64,000 nucleotides of DNA, taken from positions 50,055,325-50,119,324 of the forward strand of contig QCXZ01000064.1 of NCBI GenBank assembly GCA_025024175.1, given 5' to 3'. Shown in pieces: positions 38,331 to 48,660 of this stretch (its first letter is position 1; every line of letters begins with the position of its first letter). This stretch comes from Rhyzopertha dominica. Its lineage: Eukaryota > Arthropoda > Insecta > Coleoptera > Bostrichidae. Under the pieces are notes generated by a model. That model saw only the letters and a program-made list of their open reading frames with translations, searched no databases and was not told where the DNA came from. The position numbers and the translations under genes are program-made.

Positions 38331-39411
38331 TACACTGTTATAGCTAAGTATTTAGTTATCAGTTGCATAACGTCATAAGTACATATGACAATAAAATTTA
38401 AAAAAAAATCACAATAGTTAACTGTCTTGAAATTGCACATTTCACGTATCGTGGTGGTATTTTCTATTTGATCTTTAAAGAGAGGCAAAAAACAACTCGT
38501 ACTAATTCTGTCTAGCTACCTTTATTAATTCCTAAAAACTATAAATATAAAATCTGTTCGAACGCTAAAATATTGGTCGATAAAGCAACATTGTTCATAG
38601 TTAAAACAGCTCTTGTGCTGACGACAAGCACTTTCGCACTACCTAAGTTTTATTGGATCATAAAGTGGCTGCTTAATAAAATATGGGAAGCATATTTTGC
38701 ATGTATTTATGGTTCTATTCGTAATCATGCGTTAACATATATTATTATATGAAATGTCTACTTGTCTATTGTGTAGGTGATTTTAACAAGAAATGTGGAG
38801 AGAATTGCACCAGACATGTTTTCGTAACATCCATTTAACTAAGCACATTTGTGAGGAATGGTATTCGTATTTTACTAATAATGTAAGGCGAACCTGATTT
38901 GCAATACCAGCGGAAGACACATAAGAGGTAGAAAAGAAGATAATTTACACACAATAACTACAAGTTCACGCAACTTTTTTTAACGAAGAACAGATAGCTA
39001 TGTTGTAGAAGAAAACAGTATTTATCATGTAAACATAAAACAATTTGAAATATGGAAAAATGAGTAAGGCATGAAGTAATTAAAAACTATTTTTTGTAAT
39101 GCTTGCAGTTTGGTTATTTTTAACATTCACAACAAAATTAGGTGCTCTCACTCTTCTGTCTACGGAAAAATAGTTGTTATCACCTTCGCTAATTAAAGGT
39201 TACGGTGTTATTTGATAATTTTGCAGTATTCTCTTTTATTTTGTTTGCTTGTATATTAGCAAGCGCTGGAAGAGATTTTCATTCGGTAACCATGGCAACG
39301 AAATATATGCTTGAGTCGTTTTGTTAAATAGATAGGTTTTAAATCTTTTAATTTTATTTAGGTGGCTGTCAAGCTGAGTCAATTTTTAAAACCCACCACT
39401 GATATCTATGT
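38331..39411. other. Galphao: intron DNA without recognised features
   Basis: AT-rich, with no open frame above 60 codons and no repeat recognised. Confidence 0.4.
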
Positions 39412-40310
39412 ACAGGGTGTCCCATTTTCGTTGTAATGATATGGTATCTCGGTAACTATTAATGCTAGACCGTTGCGGTTTCGAATTTATCATTACTTTT
39501 TTGTTGTGAGTTGAGCCATTTTTGTATCGTCTTTTGTTTTAAAGCCATAGCCAGCTTTTGAAAAATGTAACATTTCTTCAGTTCTCAATATCTCTATTGA
39601 CTATGTCAACATTAAAAAAAACTGTACAAACATTTTTTATAGATATTTTTATTTTGAATCCAGTGGCGTATTCAGATTTTTTAGGGGGTCACATTTTAGA
39701 GATATAACACAAATTGCATTTTTTTAATGGAAACCATAGTTGGTTTAGCTATGGTTGAAAAGACCTATTTTTTCTGATTAAGAAAATGTATACATTGTTC
39801 GGTTTATTTTTATTAATTTTGGTATTATTCCAATTATTGTAGTTACTTATTTACAAATAAACACTCATTTTCATTAGTTACATGGCCTCCTAGATTACCG
39901 CTAAAAAAAATGCTTGAGCGCTCTTAGAAGTCTTATGTATGAATTCAAATATGCATATATTATTTAATGGATTAAAATTTTTAATTAAAAATATAAATTA
40001 TTTCGTGTTTTCTTATTCCATAGCCTCCTGAATGTAAACGTAAAATCTGATGAAATTACAAAAGAAAATGAATAATTCCAGAATAAACCTAACAATGTAT
40101 ACATCTTTTTATTCAGTAAAAATAGGCCTTTTCAACCATAACAAAGCCCACTATGGTTTCCATTTTAAAAAAATACAAGTTGTGTTATATCTCAAAAATG
40201 TGATCGCCTAAAAATTTCTGTGTACGCCACTGGATTCAAAATAAAAATATCTATAGAAAATGTCTTTACAGTTTTATTGTACTACATACCCAAGCGAGAT
40301 ATTGAAAGCT
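39412..40310. repeat. long inverted repeat (CAGGGTGTCCC-type DNA transposon) next to exon 1B
   Basis: The segments 39570-39830 and about 40070-40310 are inverted copies sharing TTTATAGATATTTTTATTTTG-like, CAGTGGCGTA, AATGGAAACCATAG and AATGTATACAT blocks. The left outer part begins TACAGGGTGTCCCATTTTCG (39412), a common terminus of nonautonomous mariner-type elements. The matching right outer end is not evident, so it is truncated or rearranged there. The right arm ends about 330 bp downstream (in gene direction) of the exon 1B donor, inside intron 1. Confidence 0.7.
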
Positions 40311-40638
40311 AACGAAATGTTGGTAATGTCAATTCAGGAAATGCCAAATTTAATTTCAACGGCGGAAGTCACATTTCAATATTTGCTTCCACAAAACTGT
40401 TCATAGTGGAAAGGTGAATAATAGTCATTCAACTTTACGATCCAAAAAAATACAATAACTGCGAAAACCACTCATGCATTTCGCTCTACTAAGAAATCCT
40501 AACCCATCCTAACACGAAATCGATTTTCCAAAAAAGATACGCCGGGAGCCCCGCCCCTTTGACGCAAACGATCTTGTAAACAGTAGACCCACACTAACGC
40601 AACGTTTTTACTTTTTCAAAGAGCAGTCGGTACTTTAC

Positions 40639-40756
40639 CTAACAGCAGCAACTTAATATCCCTCTTCGACCTCAATACGTCTTCCTTCAGGGTCTTGTCT
40701 ATCAGTTTAGTCCTGGCCAGGGCGGCACGTTCCTCCGCCGACATAGCGCACCCCAT
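40639..40756 (-). CDS. Galphao: Galphao alternative first coding exon 1B
   Basis: On the minus strand, ATG at 40756-40754 (context AGAAATGG, A at -3) opens 39 codons plus one base: [20 protein letters not shown], then [19 protein letters not shown] and the first base of a glycine codon. The donor GTAAAG follows at 40638. Gly2 and Cys3 are the myristoylation and palmitoylation sites that anchor G-alpha i/o subunits to membranes. The rest is the alpha-N helix that contacts beta-gamma, and strand beta-1 (KLLLLG). Length and end phase equal exon 1A, so it can splice to exon 2 and give a full GAGESGKST P-loop. Drosophila Galphao is known to use alternative 5' coding exons. Compared with 1A, residues 28-33 are very different (VLRSKR for GIQAAK). 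It could be an isoform exon or a decaying duplicate; the intact frame and donor favour function. Confidence 0.83.
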
Positions 40757-41413
40757 TTCTAAAAACTCACTTCTACAACACACCCGACCTCCGACTGTGC
40801 CATGGCAACAATAACACGTTATCAAACGAATGCATTGCTGTTCGGCGACCGATCTGAACGTTCAGACGCGTCAGCAAGGCATTGTGCAACACTAATAGAG
40901 GAGAGGAACGTTTGAATCGGAATGGGAACTTACTACTTCAACTGGTGATACCGACCGCTCTGCGGATGAGGTCATAGTACACTGACGATGCAATACTAAT
41001 GTCAATACCGACGACGTAGGGGACAGATGGCTGTGATACACACTCCAAATATTTGTTGGTGAACACCGAAAACACACATGGCGACGACGACGCTGCTGCC
41101 GTTATTTGAGTCTTGTTTGTTAAGATTTTTTTTGTTAACGACTTCTTCCAAAACGTTGTTTAAAATTGCTACTATGTACCCATCGGCGTCCAAATTCTTC
41201 TCGTAGATATGCAGACACGGAATATTTAAACTGCTATCGATAGGTATAGGGAAATTTAATCTATACATAGAAATTTTATACAGAAAGGGTACTGATAATC
41301 ATAACTGAACGCTAAATATTATTTTTAAGTAGAATGTGCAGATGTTGTTGCCTCTATTTTACAAATCAAACTGTATATTTCGTTGAAATATGAGGTAAAT
41401 TCATTAAGAAAAA
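40757..41413 (-). promoter_or_regulatory. Galphao: putative upstream region of exon 1B
   Basis: This is the sequence directly upstream of exon 1B in gene orientation, and would have to hold its 5' UTR and promoter if 1B is a true first exon. It is less AT-rich than neighbouring intron DNA, especially at 40.8-41.1 kb. I see no certain TATA box or initiator. An 88-codon minus frame (41002-41268) has no recognised family. Confidence 0.35.
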
Positions 41414-41415
41414 TA

Positions 41416-42545
41416 CAGGGTCGTTACAAATTATGGAACCAGCAGGATATTTGAGGTTCTGTTCGACCAATTTTTCTGAAATTGAGCAGGGGCCTATGGG
41501 AAATTAAAATGTATTTTCTGGAATTTTTTCAACTGTCAGCCCTCGTTTCCGAGACATGGGCACAAGTTGCATTTTTTTAATGGGAAGGGGGTCAAAAACC
41601 ACGTCACTAAAAAGGATATCTTTCCTGATTTTAAAAATATATCCCACTTGTACAATTTATTGTTTCTGAGATGAGAAAAGTGCAAATACAATAAATGAGC
41701 CTGACGAAGAACGAAAAGAATGAAAACAATTTTCTCTGTCGCTAAAATGAACAGAAAACCAGGTATTACAATTTTTCCTTGACTGGTGATAATTTTCGTC
41801 TAGTTTGATCAATTTATTGCGAATCGGGTAGCCTAAAAGTAAAAAAAGAAAAGAATGATACCGTCAAAATGCAGTATTTTTTCAGCTTCATATTACAGAA
41901 GGTGCTCAAAATGTTCCCCATATACTTCCTGGCAGTAATGCAGCCCTGATGAGTAAAAATTTTTTAATGTTATCTACAGTATATTTGGAGGTAAGTTCTG
42001 AATTTCTGCCCTGATTCGCCATTTTAAATCTTCTGCGTTATGTGGCCTATCAGCATAAATACGACTTTTCAAATACCCTCACAGGAAAAAATCAAGCGGC
42101 GTCAAATCAGGGGAACGTACTATGCATTCTATCGCTCCGCGCCTACCAATCCATCTGTCTGGAAATATCGCATTCAAATATCCACGAACGTTGACTGCAA
42201 AATAGGGCGGTGCATCATCTCGCTGAAACCATATCTGTTCAGAGGGACGCGCAGCATTTTCACGATTAGGCAACAGGGTAATAAGTTCTGGTATAATGTG
42301 TTCGCGCGAAAGCTGTAAATACTTGATCGCATTCAAATTTCCATCGATGAAAAAAGGCCCAATGTGCTCACGACAATACCACACCAGACATTCACTTTCT
42401 GAGGGTGTTGTGTGTCGACTTGTTTCATGCAGTGTGGATTTGTGTCCGACCAATATCTGCAATGGAGTTGTTGCCCTTGACAGTACATCGTTATTATAAC
42501 ACATGTGCGACTTTGCTTGGACCTAATGAAGTTAGAAGCTGGCAA
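41416..42545 (-). mobile_element. 5'-truncated DD41D transposon with 3' terminus
   Basis: The 3' end in element orientation is CAGGGTCGTTACAAATTATG read on the plus strand at 41416, with TA at 41414-41415. A transposase remnant (41893-42545) follows. The opposite terminus is not found above 42545, so the 5' part is lost. The terminus differs from that of the 26.8-kb element, so it is another lineage. Confidence 0.75.
41893..42545 (-). pseudogene. DD41D transposase pseudogene
   Basis: The minus-strand frame at 42545-42333 reads CRYWSDTNPHCMKQVDTQHP and VNVWCGIVV. After a frameshift at about 42365, the frame to 42079 reads GPFFIDGNLNAIKYLQL, the second catalytic Asp in WFQRDDAPPYFAVNVRGYLN and the third in RSPDLTPLDFFL. 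The separation is 41 residues. The same frame continues through two stop codons (one replaces the W of FLWG) as GYLKSRIYADRPHNAEDLKW, then GLHYCQEVYGEHFEHLL and a stop at 41893. The N-terminal DNA-binding part and the first catalytic Asp are gone. Confidence 0.85.
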
Positions 42546-42599
42546 TAGAAAAAATATTTTTAATGTTTTTGTATCTTATTTTTACCTTTAAAGGTTTAC

Positions 42600-43050
42600 C
42601 GCTAAATTCAAATATTTCGTGATACGTCACCGTTCCTGGAGACGCACTCCGCTATTGCGCCTATGCGCCGGATGCCCTGTTGCATGCTTGACACCTTTGT
42701 CGCTGTTGAACACGCGTATGTTCTGTGGTTCTGTGCCTTTGTACCTTTGTTTACGTTTTGGTTTGAGAACGGAGGACGCGTTAAAGTTTTGTTTTTATTT
42801 ACTTAGTACATTGTTGTTCAAACATAGACTGTGCAAGATTATGTGAAGGGATCTTCGAACAATTTACCAAAAATTGACTTACACATGATTGACGAATTTT
42901 GGAAAGCCAGGATCAGAAAATGGCGTGGCAACATCACACAGTTACACCGCACTAGGCGCGCCTGGGAACGCTAACGTCAGAGATTCAAACTTTAAACATA
43001 AACAATCTTTTTTAAGCATTAACTAAGCGCTTTACAAAAAATAAAAATAA
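42600..43050 (+). other. GC-richer segment with a possible mobile-element-derived peptide
   Basis: A short plus-strand reading at about 42830-42975 gives QDYVKGSSNNLPKIDLHMID and then EFWKARIRKW before a stop. From memory, a YVKGSSNNLPKID-like block occurs in uncharacterised proteins of insect mobile elements with SWIM and YqaJ-nuclease parts, but I cannot confirm that here. No longer frame supports it. Confidence 0.2.
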
Positions 43051-43340
43051 CAGGGTGTCTATATTTTTTCATGTAGATTCATATTTTGCAATAAAAAAAA
43101 TAGGGGCAACAGGCCCATTATGTCTATTCACTTCATCAGAAAACATAATCCAATTTAAAATGTTTCTATCTTTATCTATCATGTTCTTAACAGTTTTGCA
43201 AAATTCTATCCTACGATCGAAATCATCTTCGCTCAGTTCTTGAATTAAGCGAATATTGTATTTTTTTTCAAAATTTTCTGAACAGATCTTCTGCTAATAT
43301 GGTGAGTGCAACTCAATTGGAGTTTTCGAAACGGTTACCT
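43051..43340 (-). pseudogene. DD41D N-terminal transposase fragment joined to a CAGGGTGT terminus
   Basis: On the minus strand, shifted frames between 43340 and 43100 read HHISRRSVQKILKKN, then DFDR-like remnants, NFAKLLRT and FSDEVNRHNG, matching the second DNA-binding part and first catalytic Asp region (FSDE) of the family. Only 60 bp after that block comes ACACCCTG, an element end (43051-43058). The rest of the transposase is therefore missing, suggesting an internally deleted copy. No upstream terminus was found. Confidence 0.5.
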
Positions 43341-45219
43341 CTATATTTTGTTCGATAATCTACTAGGTGGTCATATACCTATCAATAATAGCAAACTTTT
43401 TCAAAATCTTCCCGTCTTAAATGCAGATTTGCTTTTTTCGGTACAAAATTAGATTTGGGTATATTTATATTTTTATCAGCCAGGGATTGATGTTAGCCAA
43501 GTACAAACAGGAACAGATTAAGCAAAACAAGTGCATTAGCATAGATGGATGTCAAATTCCTAAACAAGACANGTCAAATGCGTTAAGAATAATATAATGT
43601 ATGTCTGATCGAACAAAACAAGGACCTACATCCTTCTGATAAAACTGAATTAACAGTTCTCTGATATGTCCCATTAATGAAATAATCATCATTGCAAATT
43701 ATTACATAACTTCAAGAATTTACCGAAAATTTCGCAGTCATAAACATTCATAAATTGTTCAGAAAATTCGGCTAGTTTTTTGATTCCGTGTTTTAGTCTA
43801 ATCGAGTCTTTTCAAACTGCTGTTGTTTTAAAAAAAATGATACAGACTAGTGCTGTTAGAAGTCTCTGTAGAAATGCAGCTGTTATTATAGCCGTAGTCT
43901 GCACAAAGTCGTCCTGCCATTGTCTCATATAGAGGCTCCAAAAAATCTACACATTCACCTTTTAAACCATCAAAAATGCGAAGCTAACGCAAAAATACGA
44001 ACGACACAATTAACAAAATTAAAAAGTTTATAGGCAAATTTCTTATAAAAAAAATAAAAGTTTTCTTGATAATTTCACACATGATAATTATACCATCACG
44101 CAGAGAGCGGCGTTTACAGTTATGATGGTCCGTCAATAACGTCATACAGGAGTATGAACGCGAAAAAAATTGCCAACATTGCACACCGCATTCAAAACCC
44201 ATATAATAATGTCATTGCATTATTTAGATTTAGATACATTCCTTTTATTTACACAGAAACTCACCCGCAAACAGCACATTTGATGGCCTTGTGACTAGAT
44301 TTTCCACAGTATTGTCCTTTAATTGCCAGGCTTTTTCAGTTTCATAAAAGTAATTAAACAGTATGCAAGCATTCGGCTTAAAAAATTGTTTAGTTCTAAC
44401 TATATTGTTTGGTTCCAACACACGAGACATTTTATAACTTAAAAACAGAAAACTGCGTAGACAAACTGAGAAAAACCACAACACATTACTATACAAATTT
44501 TCAATAAATCTAATATTTTGTCAGACTCGACATTGACATGAAGTTACAGTACAATTACAAAAAGAGTATCGGCGCAATGACAAAATAAATTCTATTATGG
44601 CCACACCAGATGATGCCAACATTAACTTGGTGAATAGTGGAATAACTAGGGTATTACAAAAACTAGAATGGAAATCTTGGAAATTCATTTCCTTGTACGG
44701 TATAACTACTTACGACTACCTAACAAGACGCAACTAAAAGGTTATTGCTTGCAAAATACAGCAGACCTAAAAAGATGATTTTACCGAACTGATCATTTAT
44801 ACGAAAACCCAATAAGTTAAACAACAGTAAATTCTGTTTTTCTTTGAACTCTGGCTAGCCCACAACGTTCGCTGTTTGTTAACTCATCTTTCCTCACCAG
44901 ATATTGGCCTCAACCATCCGAGTGCGGAGAAAATTAAACAAAAATTTAGATGCGCGATGGTAACCAATACAGCAAACATCACTTAACCGTATACACTGAT
45001 ATTGTCAAGATCGCGTGATGTAACCAAACACCGACGATTGAGAAACTTTTCACGCTTGGTCGTTTAATCGCATTCTCAAATGCAAACAAACCAACGAACA
45101 GCGTAATAAAAACCAAATAGGAAAAATTGTTTCTACAATTTGCTTGCAATCGCTATTTATGGCTTTGCTTCAAAGCAAAAAAAACAAACATTCAGTGTAT
45201 TTTGGTTTGAAACCTTCAT
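43341..45219 (-). other. Galphao: intron DNA with unrecognised minus-strand frames
   Basis: Minus-strand readings at about 43985-43840 (RIFDGLKGECVDFLEPLYET, MAGRLCADYGYNN) and 44496-44245 (MSRVLEPNNIVRTKQFFKPN, NYFYETEKAWQLKDNTVENL) look more protein-like than chance and could be pieces of one old mobile-element gene. I do not recognise the family. Several stops and Ns interrupt them. Confidence 0.3.
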
Positions 45220-45250
45220 CTGAGGAAGACATCGACATTGGTGTCGAAAC
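45220..45250 (+). ncRNA. hammerhead-ribozyme-like core
   Basis: CTGAGGA (45220-45226), an A, then a perfect 6-bp stem GACATC/GGTGTC with loop GACATT, then GAAAC (45246-45250). CUGANGA, stem II and GAAA is the conserved hammerhead core. Stem I and the cleavage-site side are not evident, so activity is doubtful. It probably derives from a Penelope-like terminal repeat. Confidence 0.5.
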
Positions 45251-46666
45251 GGCAAGACCAGAAAAGCAACGTAGGAACCAGTGTTCTTTACTTTGTTAGG
45301 TTCTATTATCAGTTTTTTTTTAATAACCGCCAACCAGCCAAGTTATTNTCGCGTATGCAATAGAAGACGCTTTGGCNCAGATGCAGAATCAAGAATTNCA
45401 AACTGCAGTAATTTAAGGTTTAACATATAATGCACGAAGAAAAAACTGGAAGATTAACGGAAAATATTATTTTTACCGAAATCAAAACAGAGTCAGTATT
45501 CAGTATCAGCACTATTGCTGAATTTGTTATCTACTTACAAAAGTCAAGAAAACGCACAAATTTAGAGAAAAACTTATTTGCGAAATGCCGTACTCGATGA
45601 AAAAGGTCAGACCAATTCATTCAGACCTTAAAAGCTTTTATTTATAACCTACCTACTTTAATTATTGTAATTACTGGTTTGTTTTTGTAGCAACAATTCC
45701 ACTACAAGAACAAATGGCGTGTTCTTACCGTAACAAAGACCAAATATATAGACCGTCAAACAAAAGACACAATCTAAAAATATAACCAAAATTCCACATA
45801 ATACATTGTGATATGGGTTAACCTAGATGAGATATATAAACGAGCATTTCCTTCATCAGTCAAATTTTTTGGCAAATCACATTCGTGGTTACAATTGTAA
45901 ATAACCAATCAGACTCTAATATCAGCGACTATATCAAATCGAATATCAGAATCGACTATTTTAATAGGTATCTACACTATTATTTCCTTTTTATTATGCC
46001 AAATAAATAAAAACGTTAGAGACAAAAAGATCCAGTCAAACTATTCTAAAATTTGATTCAGGACATAATCCTAACAAATTCAACTCGATCTCAATTTTTC
46101 TCGAGTGCAGTGCTCCAAAATTGGCAGTAGGTAATAATTTTAATGCCAGTTTGGCTTCGTCAAATTGACAGTCGCGCACTCTTGAAAAATGACAATGTAA
46201 ATATAGTCGACTATTTATCACGATCTTGTGATATTATCGCTGAAGAAAATTGTGGGCAATTACCTACAGTCTATGCAAAATTCATTCATTCAACACAATA
46301 TCATCGACTACATAAATTAGAACTTTCATCGGTTACTACAGGGTTCCTGCATCTGGCACATGTTTACAAGACTTTCTCCCTATATAGGTTAAAATCTCGT
46401 TCTAGATTACCTGGTATAAGACGTAGAGTAATCCAATATTTCTTCTTGCTGATATGAACCCTTTTATAGTTGCACTTTTCAACAGTTCTTGATTCAATTT
46501 TGTTCATTTTAGCAAAATGATAAACATCTCTGTAGAAATAGCTATTTATGTAACAAGGCAGTAAAGTGGCACTTTATGAACGAGTTTGGAGATTGTGAGC
46601 CGAAGCGAAGACGAGGCGAGCAACCAGACGAGTTCGATAAAGACACATTACTGGCGTGGTGCATAT
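45251..46666. other. Galphao: intron DNA without recognised features
   Basis: Three N bases near 45348-45398. The 104-codon plus frame at 46143-46457 has no known family. No repeat recognised. Confidence 0.35.
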
Positions 46667-46896
46667 AATGTTTTTTCGGCTATTACTACTACTACTACTA
46701 GAAGTTCTGGACTCACACTTTAGAAAGTACATGACATGTGAGGTTTAGTTGTAACATTTGAGATTTGCATTACGATAAATTGTTTCCTTGACATTTAGGA
46801 GCGTTGGCTTAGTTACCAGTCAGGTAAAGTATTTTACTGCCTAGGCAGGTAAAGAGCTGCTTACTCGCGTCGGAATGTAGTAGCCGAAAAAACATT
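46667..46896. repeat. small element with 16-bp inverted ends
   Basis: AATGTTTTTTCGGCTA at 46667-46682 is repeated exactly inverted at 46881-46896. A (TAC)n microsatellite follows the left end. At 230 bp with no coding content it looks like a MITE. No clear target duplication. Confidence 0.45.
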
Positions 46897-47195
46897 AACA
46901 TACACTAAAAGATAAGCTGGTACTAATTGGCATATATACTAATGTCAAATGATCAGCAGTTGTCATTTAACACTGATTATATTAGGGAGTATTCCTACAC
47001 TGTGAACATGTTTCATAATTGTGTGAAATACGCCTTGAAAAAGATATTATGTCTAAACGGAGAGAATAATTTAATAAGGATGCGGAAAGAAAATTCCTAG
47101 TATATTATTTGAGTGTTCTAATTGACTTCGAATCTGATGAGCTAGTTGTGTTATAGCTAGCAATAAATACTTAAAAAATAGTACTAAATTTTAAT

Positions 47196-47220
47196 TATTA
47201 TTATTATTATTATTATTAAT
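47196..47220. repeat. (ATT)n microsatellite
   Basis: About eight ATT units in AT-rich intron DNA. It could be the tail of a LINE on the minus strand, but no adjacent RT sequence supports that. Confidence 0.7.
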
Positions 47221-47769
47221 ACAATTCCGGGAAACAATCGATAGTTTTCTATTTTGCTCCCTTAATATAAAAACAAACATTTGTTTTAACTGAAAAAATC
47301 CGGGGTTGTAATGTAATTTGACAAAACAACTCGACATAACATTAGAACATCAAGATCTTGTAGTTGTGTGACTCGCCTCCGTGAATCCATTTTGCTTGAG
47401 GTTACAATTAGCTAACACTGATTTAGGGGTAACGCCCCTCAGTAAATGAAGGGAACACAGTTACCTGCTGAGCAAACATAATTTTACCGCATGTTTCCTG
47501 CAAGTTATGATTTGTTGCGTCTTCCCGCTAAAGCGATCGATTTGGTAGTAACTTCAATAAGAATAAGGGCTGGTAACTGTAACCTGTGACTACTTACGCA
47601 TTGAAACCGACGCGGATACCTAGCGTTTTATAGATCTACTTATGTATATCGTCGTTTGGTAGCTAAACCAATCGCTAACACTGCTACATGTAAGTGATTC
47701 GTATTACACAGTTTGACTTAGTGGTACAAATATTTATAGCCAACTGAAGAAAAATGAATAAAATAAAAA
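47221..47769. other. Galphao: intron DNA without recognised features
   Basis: No supported feature. Confidence 0.4.
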
Positions 47770-48660
47770 AGGTCGTTTATGGGTGTTGGTCTTTATAAGA
47801 GCTTTTGATCTAGTTGACATAAATAATAACAAATAAGCTAGATCAAATATAAATAAGGACTACCTATATAATAGAAATCAATACATAAAGGTGAATGTAC
47901 ACACTAGCATCTCACAAAATAAAATATGGCGTAGCTCAAGGTTCAGTGTTGGTCCTTGACCTAACTAATTTAATACTGCGTGTAGAAGTAACGGGACATG
48001 ACAACAGTAATGTTTCGTTCTATGCGGAAAATAAACAATAAATATCAACTAAACTAAAAATGACAGGAATACTGGTGTATGCAAAATAATCTGGTATTAA
48101 ATGAAGGAAAACGGACAGAACGCGCATTAACTGACAGCGACTTTAAATTTACTCTGAATGTTACAGAGATAAGAAAAACAAGTTTTTAATACATCAAATA
48201 CGTATGCTTGTCTATTTCCTGAACACCGACAGTTGTACCGTACCACACGTATATCATCATAAAATACTTAGCAGCTGCATGTAGATCAGCAAATGCAACG
48301 GACATAAAAAGATTGCTACGGACGCAGAACAGAGTAATAAAAATGTATATGACCTAAACTATTATACATCCACAATTACTGTTCATGATAGGTCTAAACT
48401 TTACAGTACAAAAGGTAGTAAAATATGGATTAAAATACATACATAAAATTGAATACAGTGCAAATTCGCGCAAATATTGAACTATTTATTAGCTAATGAA
48501 CGGATTCACACACATAAAACCAAAGCAGTACATCACACACCTTTAAATCATTACAACGTCACCAAGACCAAGAAATGTATAACCCATAGAGCAAGCATGT
48601 TGCCAATGGAAGTAAAAACAATAGAAGACCAAGAAGTAAGCACAATACAATACTCATAAG
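47770..48660 (+). pseudogene. non-LTR reverse transcriptase remnant
   Basis: Broken plus-strand frames carry RT blocks in order: RAFDLVDINN (normally KAFDxVDHN), DYLYNRNQYIKVN, a VAQGSV-type region (GVAQ then SVLVLD), and FYAENKQ where the catalytic YADD stood. The C-terminal part 48477-48659 has THKTKAVHHTPLNHYNVTKT and ASMLPMEVKTIED. Many stops and frameshifts make it long dead. It is a Jockey-like LINE, older than the copy at 15 kb. Confidence 0.6.

Noticed and set aside
41002..41268. 88-codon minus frame upstream of exon 1B
   Set aside because: No family recognised and no splice link to exon 1B. It is likely a chance frame in a GC-richer stretch.
46143..46457. 104-codon plus frame as a gene
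   Set aside because: No domain, no splice or promoter context, and composition like the surrounding intron.
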